Positions 16,772-25,500 of a DNA stretch of 64,000 nt are shown here, in pieces. The translations under genes and the position numbers were made by a program. Position 1 is the stretch's first letter. Every line of letters begins with the position of its first letter. The stretch is from Lewinella sp038528965 (GTDB lineage Bacteria; Bacteroidota; Bacteroidia; Chitinophagales; Saprospiraceae). The DNA is taken from the NCBI GenBank assembly GCA_038528965.1, contig JBCBEC010000024.1, forward strand, positions 1 through 64,000, read 5' to 3'. Below the pieces are notes generated by a model that was given only the letters and a program-made list of their open reading frames with translations, made no database searches and had not been told where the DNA came from.

Positions 16772-18037
16772 ATGGTCCGATTATTTGCTATTTCGCTCAC
16801 CGTCTTCTTGGTGTACAGTCTACCGTTTGCCCTTAGCGCGCAAGCAGACGATGCCACCGCAATACTACAATCAGCCTGGGAAGATGAGCGCTACCAGGCC
16901 TACCAGCGCGAGTTGGATTTTTTCACCAACCAAAATGCCCTAAAGATTCCACGGCTGGAAGAACTCGAGTTTCGGACAGAAACCCATGAGTTTAATCCCC
17001 AACTGCAGGAATATGCCCTGCGCTTACAACTGAACTCCAGCCGCCAGATTAAGGTCCAAGAGCGGATCAACCAGCAAGAATACAGCTTGCTCCTTATTCG
17101 CCAGGAAGCCTATCTAGAAGAACTACTTTTCCGGCGCTACCAATTCCTCATTGATACCCGCTATCAACAACAGCATCTCGCACTACTTGAGTCACGAATT
17201 CCGGTAATGGAGGATTGGGAGCGAGTCATACAAGCACGCATACAGGCCGACGGAGAACGCCACTACAGCGATTGGCTCGAGTTGGAAGACGACCGTCTGG
17301 AACTGCAGCAACAAGCGCAGCTCCTACAGCAACAATTACAAGCCGGGCGCCAACAGTACACCTTCTGGACTGAGCAAACTACCAATCGACTGGCAGTGGG
17401 TATCTGGCCACGACCTAGTCAACTTGAAAAGAACTGGTTGGTTTGGCAAAACGACACATTAGTAGTGCCATTAAACGTGCAAGAGCAGCAACTCACCAGT
17501 AGCTTGGTCGAACTAGAACTAGCCGCCGAACAGGCCGAAGAACGAAATCGACTCAATTTCCTGCAGCTCCGCTATCAGGGAGAAGATGAAGACCGAGTGC
17601 TGCGGGAGCAGGTAACACTAGGTGCGGGGATTACCCTTCCTTTCCGTTCTGCTAATAGCGTAAAAGCTCAGTACCTGAAACTGGAACAGATTGAAGAGGA
17701 AAACCAGGAGTTGGAACGCCAAAGAAGATGGCTGCAAAAACTGCAAGACGCCGAAGCCAACATGGCCATCCAAGTAATAGCTTACCAGCAACTGGAGACG
17801 GCCCTAAATGACTATGAAAGTAGATTTGGCACCGCCGCGCTACAAAGTAGAGGCATCACCCGCCCGGAAACTTATTTGCAGGCCACAATGGGCGTACTGG
17901 AGCGGCAAGCGCTACTATTAGAGCAGGAAAAACAACTATACGAGGCCTATTTGGATGTACTCCTGCTTTCTGGTCGTCTCATTGCCAAACCCTATCGCAA
18001 CTGGCTGAGTGATATTCAAACACCATTGCGCCAATAG
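16772..18037 (+). CDS. TolC-like outer-membrane efflux protein
   Basis: 421 residues: signal peptide (LFAISLTVFLVYSLPFALSAQ), then almost entirely long Gln/Glu/Leu-rich coiled-coil helices, as in TolC/OEP channel proteins. The strands LGAGITLPFRSAN and the pattern of two helical halves fit the family, although the sequence is shorter and more divergent than classical TolC. Last gene of the DUF4956-HlyD-TolC operon. Confidence 0.75.
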   Translation: MVRLFAISLTVFLVYSLPFALSAQADDATAILQSAWEDERYQAYQRELDFFTNQNALKIPRLEELEFRTETHEFNPQLQEYALRLQLNSSRQIKVQERINQQEYSLLLIRQEAYLEELLFRRYQFLIDTRYQQQHLALLESRIPVMEDWERVIQARIQADGERHYSDWLELEDDRLELQQQAQLLQQQLQAGRQQYTFWTEQTTNRLAVGIWPRPSQLEKNWLVWQNDTLVVPLNVQEQQLTSSLVELELAAEQAEERNRLNFLQLRYQGEDEDRVLREQVTLGAGITLPFRSANSVKAQYLKLEQIEEENQELERQRRWLQKLQDAEANMAIQVIAYQQLETALNDYESRFGTAALQSRGITRPETYLQATMGVLERQALLLEQEKQLYEAYLDVLLLSGRLIAKPYRNWLSDIQTPLRQ

Positions 18038-18043
18038 TTCGAA

Positions 18044-18991
18044 TTAATTCCGTTGTCGCCACCATTTTAGTGCCTTGTAGAGCGTAGAACGGCTCATCTG
18101 CACCCGACTGTAGGGCACTCGTTCTGCACCAAACTGTTCGCGAATGGCCGCAATAGCGGGGATCATGCTACCCTCAAAATCAAAGGTCTGCAGTCCTTTT
18201 TCGCGAGCGAAATCCAGCGCTTGTGCAATCAACCAAATACCAGATCCACTCCTCCTCAATTCAGGATCATCACCAGATAGATGGTAATAGGCCGTGGTAT
18301 CACTCCACATAAGGTAAGCCACCGAGTGAATACGATCAGTCTCATCTACAGCCGCAAAAATTTGCCGGCGTCCGCGCTGGGCCAAAGCCTCATCGTGTTG
18401 AGCGAGTGCCGAATAACTGTACGGAAGGGGCAAGCCTTGCCGCTGAAAACTCAGCTCACTCACTTGATGAAAGGTTTGCAAATCTAGGTCGAGGCGCAAC
18501 TGCAACTGTTGTTCTGCTTTGCGAATATTGCGGCGCATATTCCGGTTGATTTGGCTACGCCAATCTTGGTCCGTACGGACTTGAATTTGATGAGTATGAT
18601 AGCTGCTCCGTTTCCAGCTCGCGGGTAAAGATGAAATAAAAGACTCCGCACTAGTGCTCCACTGTTGGTCTAAACCATCCCACTTGGGCGCGGCTGCCAA
18701 TAGTGCCTCTACCCACTTTAATTTCGTTGCGGTAGCGGCATCTGAACGGCACAGTATGCCCATGTACTTGGTAAACTGAGGCATCGTCACATACCGCAGC
18801 CCAAAGCGCTTTTTCTCAAAGAAGGGCCAGGCGGCATTAGGCGCTCCGTCTTGCAGCAGTGTCATCGCTCCCCATACTCCACCCTGGCACACCCGGTCTA
18901 AATACCAAGGGTGGCAGCAGAGCGGTACTCCAGGTTCAGCTTCGCAAAAAGCCTCATAGTCAGCTCGTTCCTGACTGAAATCCACGTTCAT
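18044..18991 (-). CDS. GNAT/FemAB-like acyltransferase
   Basis: 315 residues resembling the Acetyltransf_6 (PF13480, CelD/FemAB-like) family. The second half has the typical elements: RNMRRNIRKAEQQL, then IHSVAYLMWSDTTAYYHLSGDDPELRRSGSGIWLIAQAL and FDFEGSMIPAIAAIREQFGA. It probably transfers an acyl or aminoacyl group in envelope or cell-surface metabolism; substrate unknown. Its ATG directly follows the TAA stop of the aminopeptidase gene, so it is the second gene of a two-gene operon. Confidence 0.78.
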   Translation of the reverse strand: MNVDFSQERADYEAFCEAEPGVPLCCHPWYLDRVCQGGVWGAMTLLQDGAPNAAWPFFEKKRFGLRYVTMPQFTKYMGILCRSDAATATKLKWVEALLAAAPKWDGLDQQWSTSAESFISSLPASWKRSSYHTHQIQVRTDQDWRSQINRNMRRNIRKAEQQLQLRLDLDLQTFHQVSELSFQRQGLPLPYSYSALAQHDEALAQRGRRQIFAAVDETDRIHSVAYLMWSDTTAYYHLSGDDPELRRSGSGIWLIAQALDFAREKGLQTFDFEGSMIPAIAAIREQFGAERVPYSRVQMSRSTLYKALKWWRQRN

Positions 18992-20491
18992 TTAGGAAGG
19001 AAGGATAGAGTCGATGAACTGAATCAACAATCGAATACCATAGCCCGTAGCAGCTTTTCCTTTTGCGTAAGGCGTATCACCAAAAGCCGTACCGGCAATA
19101 TCCAGGTGTGCCCAGGAAGGATGCTCATCCGTGAAGAACTCCAGGAATTTGGCAGCGGTGATCGCTCCGGCGATGGGGCGCCCACTAAAGTTCTTAATAT
19201 CAGCAATATCCGATTTCATGTCATCACCGTACTCGTCCCACAATGGGAGGCGCCAGACGCGTTCTCCGGTTTGCTGCCCGGCTTGTTCCAGGTGATGCGC
19301 CAATTGATCGTCTTTGCTAAACAAGGCAGCTGCCTGATAGCCCAATGTACGTACACTAGAGCCCGTAAGCGTAGCCAAATCAATGACAACCTGTGGCTGG
19401 TGTTCACGCACTATGTAGGATAGTCCATCCGCCAATATCAAACGGCCCTCCGCATCGGTGTCAATGATTTCGATCGTTTTGCCGCTGTAGGTACCAATCA
19501 CATCACTGGGCTTCACCGCTTGCGCATCCACTGAATTGTCTGTTGATGGTACTACCGCAACCAGGTGCACTGGTAGCTTAAGCCGAGCGGCGGCCTCCAT
19601 AGTACCCAATACGGCAGCTGCGCCCCCCATGTCACTCTTCATGTAGTGCATGTTATTGGAAGGCTTCAGGGAAAGACCGCCCGTATCAAAGGTGACGCCT
19701 TTTCCTACCAAGCCAATTTTGGGCAGGCGACCATTCGTATCCGGTTCACCTTTGTATTCCAATACAATTAAAACCGGTGGCTCCGGACTACCCTGGTTGA
19801 CGGCCAGAAGCCCACCCATGCCGGCCGCAGTAATCTCCTCCTTATTCCAAATCTTGGCAGAGTAGCCGTATTCTTTTGCGGAAGCAACTGCCCAATCTGC
19901 TAATTGCTGAGGATGCTTATGGTTAGCTGGAGCGTTGACCAACCCCATGATTTCCGTTTGCGCCTTAGCGATGATTTGTGCCCGGTCCGCAGTGGCTTGC
20001 AAGGCGCTAAGGTCGGCCTCCGCACTCACGATCGTAAGTTTGAAATCTTCACCGTAGACGGTGGCAGGATCACCATTAGCCGTCTTATGTTGACCAATCT
20101 GATAACTACCTTGCCATAAGCCATTGACTGCTGCTTCGCACAGTGGTGACAATTGTTCTTGAGCGATCAATTCGGTATAGAGTACGGTATTGCTACGGAG
20201 TGCTCGCTGGTGCTTGCTGGCCAGATGTTGAAAAGCCTGCAGCAGTTTACCGAAAGCCAAATCCGAGCCAAGGCCTAAAAGAATAAAATCGGCCTCAGGG
20301 GCTGGGAGTACCAGCACCTCTTTATGCTTTGCACTAAAACAGTGTTGCAACTTGGTAGTGCTAAGGCCCGATAGTTGAGCGATGTGTTCCCAATGCGCCT
20401 TTTCTACTTCCGAATTAGCTTGCTGAGCTACTGGTAGCAGGATAATCTGGTCGGTGTTCGTTGGTAGCTGTTGCTGAAAGTGTGTGGTCAT
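18992..20491 (-). CDS. pepA: Leucyl aminopeptidase (M17)
   Basis: 499 residues, a cytosolic metalloexopeptidase removing N-terminal residues from peptides. The M17 signature is present as IDTDAEGRLILADGL. The metal-binding Lys and Asp are in LVGKGVTFDTGGLSLK, and Asp/Glu are seen in MKSDMGGAAAVLGT. The N-terminal macro-like domain is present (about 1-165) and the length is typical. Abuts the acyltransferase gene. Confidence 0.93.
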   Translation of the reverse strand: MTTHFQQQLPTNTDQIILLPVAQQANSEVEKAHWEHIAQLSGLSTTKLQHCFSAKHKEVLVLPAPEADFILLGLGSDLAFGKLLQAFQHLASKHQRALRSNTVLYTELIAQEQLSPLCEAAVNGLWQGSYQIGQHKTANGDPATVYGEDFKLTIVSAEADLSALQATADRAQIIAKAQTEIMGLVNAPANHKHPQQLADWAVASAKEYGYSAKIWNKEEITAAGMGGLLAVNQGSPEPPVLIVLEYKGEPDTNGRLPKIGLVGKGVTFDTGGLSLKPSNNMHYMKSDMGGAAAVLGTMEAAARLKLPVHLVAVVPSTDNSVDAQAVKPSDVIGTYSGKTIEIIDTDAEGRLILADGLSYIVREHQPQVVIDLATLTGSSVRTLGYQAAALFSKDDQLAHHLEQAGQQTGERVWRLPLWDEYGDDMKSDIADIKNFSGRPIAGAITAAKFLEFFTDEHPSWAHLDIAGTAFGDTPYAKGKAATGYGIRLLIQFIDSILPS

Positions 20492-20515
20492 GTTTTGTTT
20501 TTTGGGATTTTAGGC

Positions 20516-21637
20516 CTAATGCTGAGCCGTAGAATCAGGATAAAACAACCAAGTTAGTGCTGCGGGAAACTCCTGCCCCCAGCGCGCTTCGTTATGCTCT
20601 CCATCGGGATCAACTGAAAGATTAAATTCGGCCTGATGATGTTTCGCTTTGCGCTCAATAGCTCTTTTTAAACGTTCTAAGTTCGGAACCATTGTAGCAC
20701 TTTCCTTTCTGCCTCCATAAAGATATACGCGCCCCGTGTATGGCCGCGCAAAATTGAGCAGTTGGAAAGGAATATTAGGGGTCACCCAAAGTGAGGGTGA
20801 AAAGATCATCAAACGTTGGAAAACCTCCGGATACATCATACCCGCGTAGATACTGATCAATCCGCCCATGGAGCTTCCGCCGATACCGGTGTGTTCGCCA
20901 CCGGTAAGCGTACGGTACTTTTGGTCGATGTAGGGCTTGAGTACATCCACCATGAAACGAACGTAAGACCTCCCCTGCCCTTTACCAAACTGGGTAGTGG
21001 CTGTGGTAGGGGTAAACTCGACAATTCGCTTATCCATAGCGTGGTCAATCGCCACTATGATGACATCGCCGAGTCCTTGCGACTGCAACTGTGCCAGGCG
21101 CTTATCCACCGCCCAGTTGCCGTAAGGTGCATAATCATCAAAGAGGTTCTGCCCATCTTGCAGGTACAAGACTGGATACTGGCGATCTGAGTCATGGTAA
21201 TTGTAGGGCAGCAATGCCGCAATCCGCCGAGTACGAATAGTCTCTGGCAGCTCAATATCATCACCAAATACGTCAATGATGGGTAGAAAATGATTGGGGT
21301 AACTAAAGCTATCTTGTTTCCAGCGCTCTACCCGATCTACTGCACGCCCTTGGCTGCGTGGCACCCTGCGGTTGGGCCGGTCGTTACCATCAGCTCCCAG
21401 CTCCACGTGGTCCCAATTTCCGCGGGCATATTTATATTCCAGTATTTCGGGTAAGTTCTCCAGTGGCAGAGTAAGCTGGTAAGCTCCTGGGCGAGTTGGC
21501 TCCATTCGATAAGCAGCATCAGCAACCCGCCACTGATTGAAATTACCTACTACGTAGATGTTGTGTTCCTCCTCCGTAGCAGTATGCAATTCAAGTGTAA
21601 AAGTCGATGCAGAAGTCGCTGGTTCGCTGCTTGACAT
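20516..21637 (-). CDS. Esterase with N-terminal carbohydrate-binding-like domain
   Basis: 373 residues from the ATG at 21637; the frame is open to 21790, but that would overlap the divergent cytochrome gene. N-terminal E-set/CBM48-like domain (VVGNFNQWRVADAAYRMEP) followed by an enterochelin esterase/esterase D-like hydrolase (PF00756) with nucleophile in GIGGSSMGGLISIYAG and a late DGEHNEARWGQEF carrying the catalytic His. No signal peptide, so cytosolic. Substrate unknown. Lies 24 bp downstream of nothing on its strand but just before pepA, and may be co-transcribed with it. Confidence 0.8.
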   Translation of the reverse strand: MSSSEPATSASTFTLELHTATEEEHNIYVVGNFNQWRVADAAYRMEPTRPGAYQLTLPLENLPEILEYKYARGNWDHVELGADGNDRPNRRVPRSQGRAVDRVERWKQDSFSYPNHFLPIIDVFGDDIELPETIRTRRIAALLPYNYHDSDRQYPVLYLQDGQNLFDDYAPYGNWAVDKRLAQLQSQGLGDVIIVAIDHAMDKRIVEFTPTTATTQFGKGQGRSYVRFMVDVLKPYIDQKYRTLTGGEHTGIGGSSMGGLISIYAGMMYPEVFQRLMIFSPSLWVTPNIPFQLLNFARPYTGRVYLYGGRKESATMVPNLERLKRAIERKAKHHQAEFNLSVDPDGEHNEARWGQEFPAALTWLFYPDSTAQH

Positions 21638-21728
21638 ATCTGGTTTTCGTAAAGTCCACAAAGATACGGTTTTCGATAATGTGTAGTAGCATCTCTGCCT
21701 GAAAGGGCTTATTTTTATAGGAAAAGCG

Positions 21729-22232
21729 ATGCTCCGATACCTCTCTCCTATTTTACAGCTGTTTCTATTCTTATTGACCTTTCTATTCACTTTCGTTTGT
21801 TACCAGGAATGGGTAAGGTACGAGCCACTTATTGCTGGAGGATGGTGCGGTACGGTAAGCCCAATAGAGTACGTCCCCGAGGGCTTGTCGGAAGAATATA
21901 AGCTGGGGGAAACCATCTTTCGCAACAACTGCGCCGCTTGCCATGCCAGTGATATGAAAACAAATCTTACTGGTCCAGCCCTAGGCGGTTCGTTAGAACG
22001 CTGGGAAGCATACGGTGGCGAAGAGGCGCTGTACGCCTGGATTCAGAATTCCCAACAGATGATACAGGAAGGTCAAAACTTGCGGGCGCAGCAGCTTTGG
22101 GAAGAGTGGGGACCAACGATAATGAACTCTTTTATCAATCTTACGGATGAGGAAATAGCAGCTGTTATGCTTTATGTGGAAGCAATATACTCAGATGGTG
22201 GTGCTTACATTTCCAGTAACTCCGTAGAGTAA
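21729..22232 (+). CDS. Membrane-anchored c-type cytochrome
   Basis: 167 residues. One N-terminal membrane helix (LQLFLFLLTFLFTFVCY), then a class I cytochrome c domain. The haem-binding motif is CAACH (Cys68, Cys71, His72), with a later Met in TIMNSFINLTDEEI as probable sixth ligand. It faces the periplasm and would carry electrons; partner oxidase not in the window. Divergent from the esterase gene, with 91 bp between. Confidence 0.88.
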   Translation: MLRYLSPILQLFLFLLTFLFTFVCYQEWVRYEPLIAGGWCGTVSPIEYVPEGLSEEYKLGETIFRNNCAACHASDMKTNLTGPALGGSLERWEAYGGEEALYAWIQNSQQMIQEGQNLRAQQLWEEWGPTIMNSFINLTDEEIAAVMLYVEAIYSDGGAYISSNSVE

Positions 22233-22359
22233 AAGCAGCTATTGCCTTAAAGATTAACACCCCTCCAGGGACTTTTTCCACCTAGCCAATTCAAAACTCA
22301 GCAATAAACCCTATTCTTGTGTTACTAATGGAAACCTTCGCCAAACCGCCACCGCTAAA

Positions 22360-23529
22360 ATGTATCCTGATCTCTCTTACGTCTTTCACGATCTCTTCGG
22401 CACGACTCCAGATAACTGGCTAAGCATTTTTAAGACCTTCGGCCTATTGGTTGCGCTAGCCGTTCTATCAGCAGCTTACTTACTACGGCTTGAACTGAAA
22501 CGGCGTGCTGAAATTGGCCAGTTCTCCGGCAGTAAAGCCAAGGTGATTAGCAATGCGCCTTTTACCGTACAAGACTATGTACTGAATGGCCTCTTTGGCT
22601 TCATTGTGGGTTTCAAGTTACTTTATGTCACTCAGCACTTGGCGGAAATGCAGGCTGATCCTTCGACCGTAGTACTATCAACGAAAGGAAGCTGGTTGGG
22701 AGGCATACTAGGCGCGGGCCTCCTCACGGCTTACTATTATTACATCGACAAAGGGCGAAAAGGTGACGGCCCGGAAGAAGTAATCAAAGATATCTTCCCG
22801 CACGACCGGATCATGGATATCTCCACGGTAGCGGTGATCTCAGGAGTAATAGGAGCCAAGTTATTCACGGTAATAGAACAACCACAAGCCTTCTTCGCCG
22901 ACCCCATGGGGCAGCTACTTTCAGGCGATGGTTGGACCATCTACGGCGGGCTCATTGGTGGCTTTATCGGCACCTACATTTACCTCCGGCGTAAGAACAT
23001 AGAGATACTTCCGGTACTAGACGCAGTAGCTCCCGCTCTTATTGTTTCCTACGGCGTGGGCCGCATGGGTTGCCACTTCTCTGGTGATGGTGACTGGGGT
23101 ATCCCAGCTGCTCCACAGCCCGATTGGTGGTTCCTTCCGGACTGGCTCTGGGCGCAGGACTATCCACGTAACGTGCTCAACCGCGGCGTGGAAATGGCCG
23201 AATGTGTGGGCAGGTATTGCAGCCACCTCCCTGATCCAGTGTACCCCACCTCCGTCTACGAAACGACGATGGCGTTTACCATTGGCCTAATTCTGTGGAG
23301 CCTGCGTAAACGCGTGACTCCCTGGCCAGGCCTACTCTTCGCCATCTACCTGATTTTCAATGGTATTGAGCGCTACTTCATCGAAGGAATTCGGGTAAAT
23401 AACCGGCACGAAGTACTTGGCGGCTTTACACAAGCAGAGTTTATAGCTTTAATCCTAACCGCTATTGGTATAGTTTGGACATTATGGTTACTGATCGGAA
23501 AGAAAGGGAATACCGCACCGGAAAGCTAG
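22360..23529 (+). CDS. lgt: Prolipoprotein diacylglyceryl transferase
   Basis: 389 residues with seven or so membrane helices. It carries the family's key region YGVGRMGCHFSGDGDWG (equivalent to the GR(I/L)GNF signature) and the late motif DPVYPTSVYET. Transfers diacylglycerol from phosphatidylglycerol to the lipobox Cys of prolipoproteins, so it serves the many lipoproteins seen in this window. Longer than the E. coli enzyme, as is usual in Bacteroidota. Its stop overlaps the stop of the convergent gene in a shared CTAG. Confidence 0.88.
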   Translation: MYPDLSYVFHDLFGTTPDNWLSIFKTFGLLVALAVLSAAYLLRLELKRRAEIGQFSGSKAKVISNAPFTVQDYVLNGLFGFIVGFKLLYVTQHLAEMQADPSTVVLSTKGSWLGGILGAGLLTAYYYYIDKGRKGDGPEEVIKDIFPHDRIMDISTVAVISGVIGAKLFTVIEQPQAFFADPMGQLLSGDGWTIYGGLIGGFIGTYIYLRRKNIEILPVLDAVAPALIVSYGVGRMGCHFSGDGDWGIPAAPQPDWWFLPDWLWAQDYPRNVLNRGVEMAECVGRYCSHLPDPVYPTSVYETTMAFTIGLILWSLRKRVTPWPGLLFAIYLIFNGIERYFIEGIRVNNRHEVLGGFTQAEFIALILTAIGIVWTLWLLIGKKGNTAPES

Positions 23530-24464
23530 CTTTCGGCTTCGATTAACTCAAGAATTAGTGTTCTATTTTTCGCTAACCAATCCTCCAAACTGGCTTCAAA
23601 TGCCGCCTGGAGGGTTTTGCCCGTGCCTTGTCCAATTTTGCTTTCCAGTAAAATCGGCTGCTTGTTAAATCCAAAAAGAGATTCCACCTCATGCAGCTCT
23701 TGTTTTTGCTTTGCTTCTACCATTACTCCGCAAAAAATAAAGCGCTGCTCTCCCACTTCTATATAATTGCGATAGTCATGGTTTTGCACAGGCTTTCCCA
23801 GAAGCTGGCCCAAGTACTCAGTCAGGATCCGTTCGTAATTAAAGTATTTACCGTTTGGCAACTGAAAGTAGTAAGATCGTAGATAGTCCATACTTTTTTT
23901 CAGATCTTCCTTGGAATCGAAAGCCTGGTTCCTGCTTTCTACCTCTTCCCATCCTTGGCGGTTCTCTTTTTCCACCCAACGCAGCTGGCCCTGATCATAT
24001 ACTTGTTCATCCTCCTTGGCCGCCGTCTCAAATAGGATGAACGGCTTAAGCAAAAGCGCATTCAATTTCGTGAAGGCCTTGGCATCTACACTCGCTGCGA
24101 TTTGCACGCCTCCATCAGAATAGGTTAAGCCCTCGCTACCCCAGATCAGATCTTCAAGGATTGCTGGAAACTTTGTCAGTGCCGAAAGCGGTTGCCTTAA
24201 TAGGGCGTGTTTGCTGAAGGTATGTGCATAATGCTCCATATCCCTCACTACAAATCTGGTAATGGCTTGTTCTTCCGAACTAAAAATCAAAACTCTTTCT
24301 GAGTCATAATCGCAAAAGTAATCTGTCGCTTTGGCATACTCCGGGTTAATACGAGCCTTGAGAAAGGGCGTTTCTTCATCCATTTCGATCAATTGGAAGA
24401 AGCGCAGTCCCGATTTTTCAATTAGCCGATCAACTTGCTCTGGTGTTGGTTTTTCCAGAAACAT
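23526..24464 (-). CDS. Unknown protein, 312 aa
   Basis: Soluble, acidic, no signal peptide. Features: an N-terminal region rich in aromatic and charged residues, a middle coiled or helical segment, and a C-terminal part with QRFIFCGVMVEAKQKQELHEV and LLESKIGQGTGKT. The last resembles a phosphate-loop-like GxGxGKT but without the rest of a Walker A fold, so I do not assign ATP binding. Third gene of a same-strand set with two other unrecognised genes upstream. No family recognised. Confidence 0.75.
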   Translation of the reverse strand: MFLEKPTPEQVDRLIEKSGLRFFQLIEMDEETPFLKARINPEYAKATDYFCDYDSERVLIFSSEEQAITRFVVRDMEHYAHTFSKHALLRQPLSALTKFPAILEDLIWGSEGLTYSDGGVQIAASVDAKAFTKLNALLLKPFILFETAAKEDEQVYDQGQLRWVEKENRQGWEEVESRNQAFDSKEDLKKSMDYLRSYYFQLPNGKYFNYERILTEYLGQLLGKPVQNHDYRNYIEVGEQRFIFCGVMVEAKQKQELHEVESLFGFNKQPILLESKIGQGTGKTLQAAFEASLEDWLAKNRTLILELIEAES

Positions 24465-24485
24465 GGTTATGGAATAAGATTGGTG

Positions 24486-24767
24486 TCAAGGATGCACAGC
24501 AATGGTGGGGTTGAAACCAAACTCCCTGATAAAAAACGCGTCCAATTCTTCTCTGTGTACCTGCCGCGCTTCACCGAAATTATCCCATAATTTATATTGA
24601 TAGAGCGTGCTTAAATGAGTTAAGAAGAACGCTCGATTTAAGCAGTTGAGATGCTCAAGCGCTTCCGTTCTATCTGTGTAGGTGGCTACTGTCTTGAATA
24701 AACTGTCTTTTTCAAAGACGGAATCATCAAACACCCAGCCAATGCTTCTAATCATGTACTTCATCAT
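24486..24767 (-). CDS. Unknown small protein, 93 aa
   Basis: 93 residues, soluble, no signal peptide. Sequence has a central aromatic helical segment (FFLTHLSTLYQYKLWDNFGEA). Its start overlaps the stop of the upstream gene in ATGA, indicating translational coupling. No family recognised. Its size and coupling would fit a partner or immunity-like protein for its neighbour, but nothing direct shows that. Confidence 0.65.
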   Translation of the reverse strand: MMKYMIRSIGWVFDDSVFEKDSLFKTVATYTDRTEALEHLNCLNRAFFLTHLSTLYQYKLWDNFGEARQVHREELDAFFIREFGFNPTIAVHP

Positions 24768-25360
24768 AGCAAAGCCTCCATTTTCTGGGCAGAGGCCGGC
24801 AAGGCGGCGCCATTATCCATCCACAGGTGAAAGTTCATCTTGGTAAATAGCTGAATACCTGCCCCTCCTTCAAGCTTGGGTTTAAGTGAAAATACTTTTG
24901 GAATAATCTCATTGCAAAACCAAGTATTATGCGTAATTCTGAGCGACTTCACATGTCCCGAAACATTCAAAGGAGAGAGCAGTAATTCTTGGACCTCTTT
25001 ATTGTCACTGTAACTATCGTAGATGCGATTGATCTGACTGATTTCTTCTTCCTCCAGTTCATCAAAAGCCAAAACAAAATCGCTTAGGGTAGGAATGAAC
25101 CTGTTGCGGTAGTCAGGAAGCACATGATCTTGTTCACAGAGGTCTTTAACATTCACCTGTTTACCATCGCTATTCACCAGTACCGGTCCAAAGATTGGAA
25201 TCACGACCCGACGGATACCCCACAAATTGTGGAGAATGCGATGTCGGTTATCGCTGCATAATTCTTTAGTGGCATCCAAGAAGTTGTGAATAGGGTAATA
25301 ATCTTCAACCTTTCCTCCTCGTTTACTCACCGAAATCTCAGCGTGCTTGTACGGGTTCAT
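24764..25360 (-). CDS. DUF6915-like protein
   Basis: 198 residues from the ATG at 25360; the frame is open to 25414, but the family-typical start is MNPYKHAEISVSKRGG. The N-terminal half (MNPYKHAE, VEDYYPIHNFLDATKE, NRHRILHNLWGIRRVVIPIFG, VNVKDLCEQDHV) resembles the DUF6915 family as I remember it. The second half (about 100-198) is not recognised. Cytosolic. First gene of a three-gene same-strand set. Confidence 0.55.
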   Translation of the reverse strand: MNPYKHAEISVSKRGGKVEDYYPIHNFLDATKELCSDNRHRILHNLWGIRRVVIPIFGPVLVNSDGKQVNVKDLCEQDHVLPDYRNRFIPTLSDFVLAFDELEEEEISQINRIYDSYSDNKEVQELLLSPLNVSGHVKSLRITHNTWFCNEIIPKVFSLKPKLEGGAGIQLFTKMNFHLWMDNGAALPASAQKMEALL

Positions 25361-25500
25361 CTCTTCATTATTGTTTATCCAATAGTAATCTGGCAAGCAG
25401 GTGGGCAGAGGCACGTCTAATTGTCTGCTCTTCTTACACCAGCGAATAATTCATCCGGCGGGCAAAATATCAACCCCACCAGCTAAGAAAAAAGTTGGCG

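Noticed and set aside
24061..24464. Walker A-like GxGxGKT in the 312-residue protein
   Set aside because: The actual match is GQGTGKT near the C-terminus with no Walker B or fold support.
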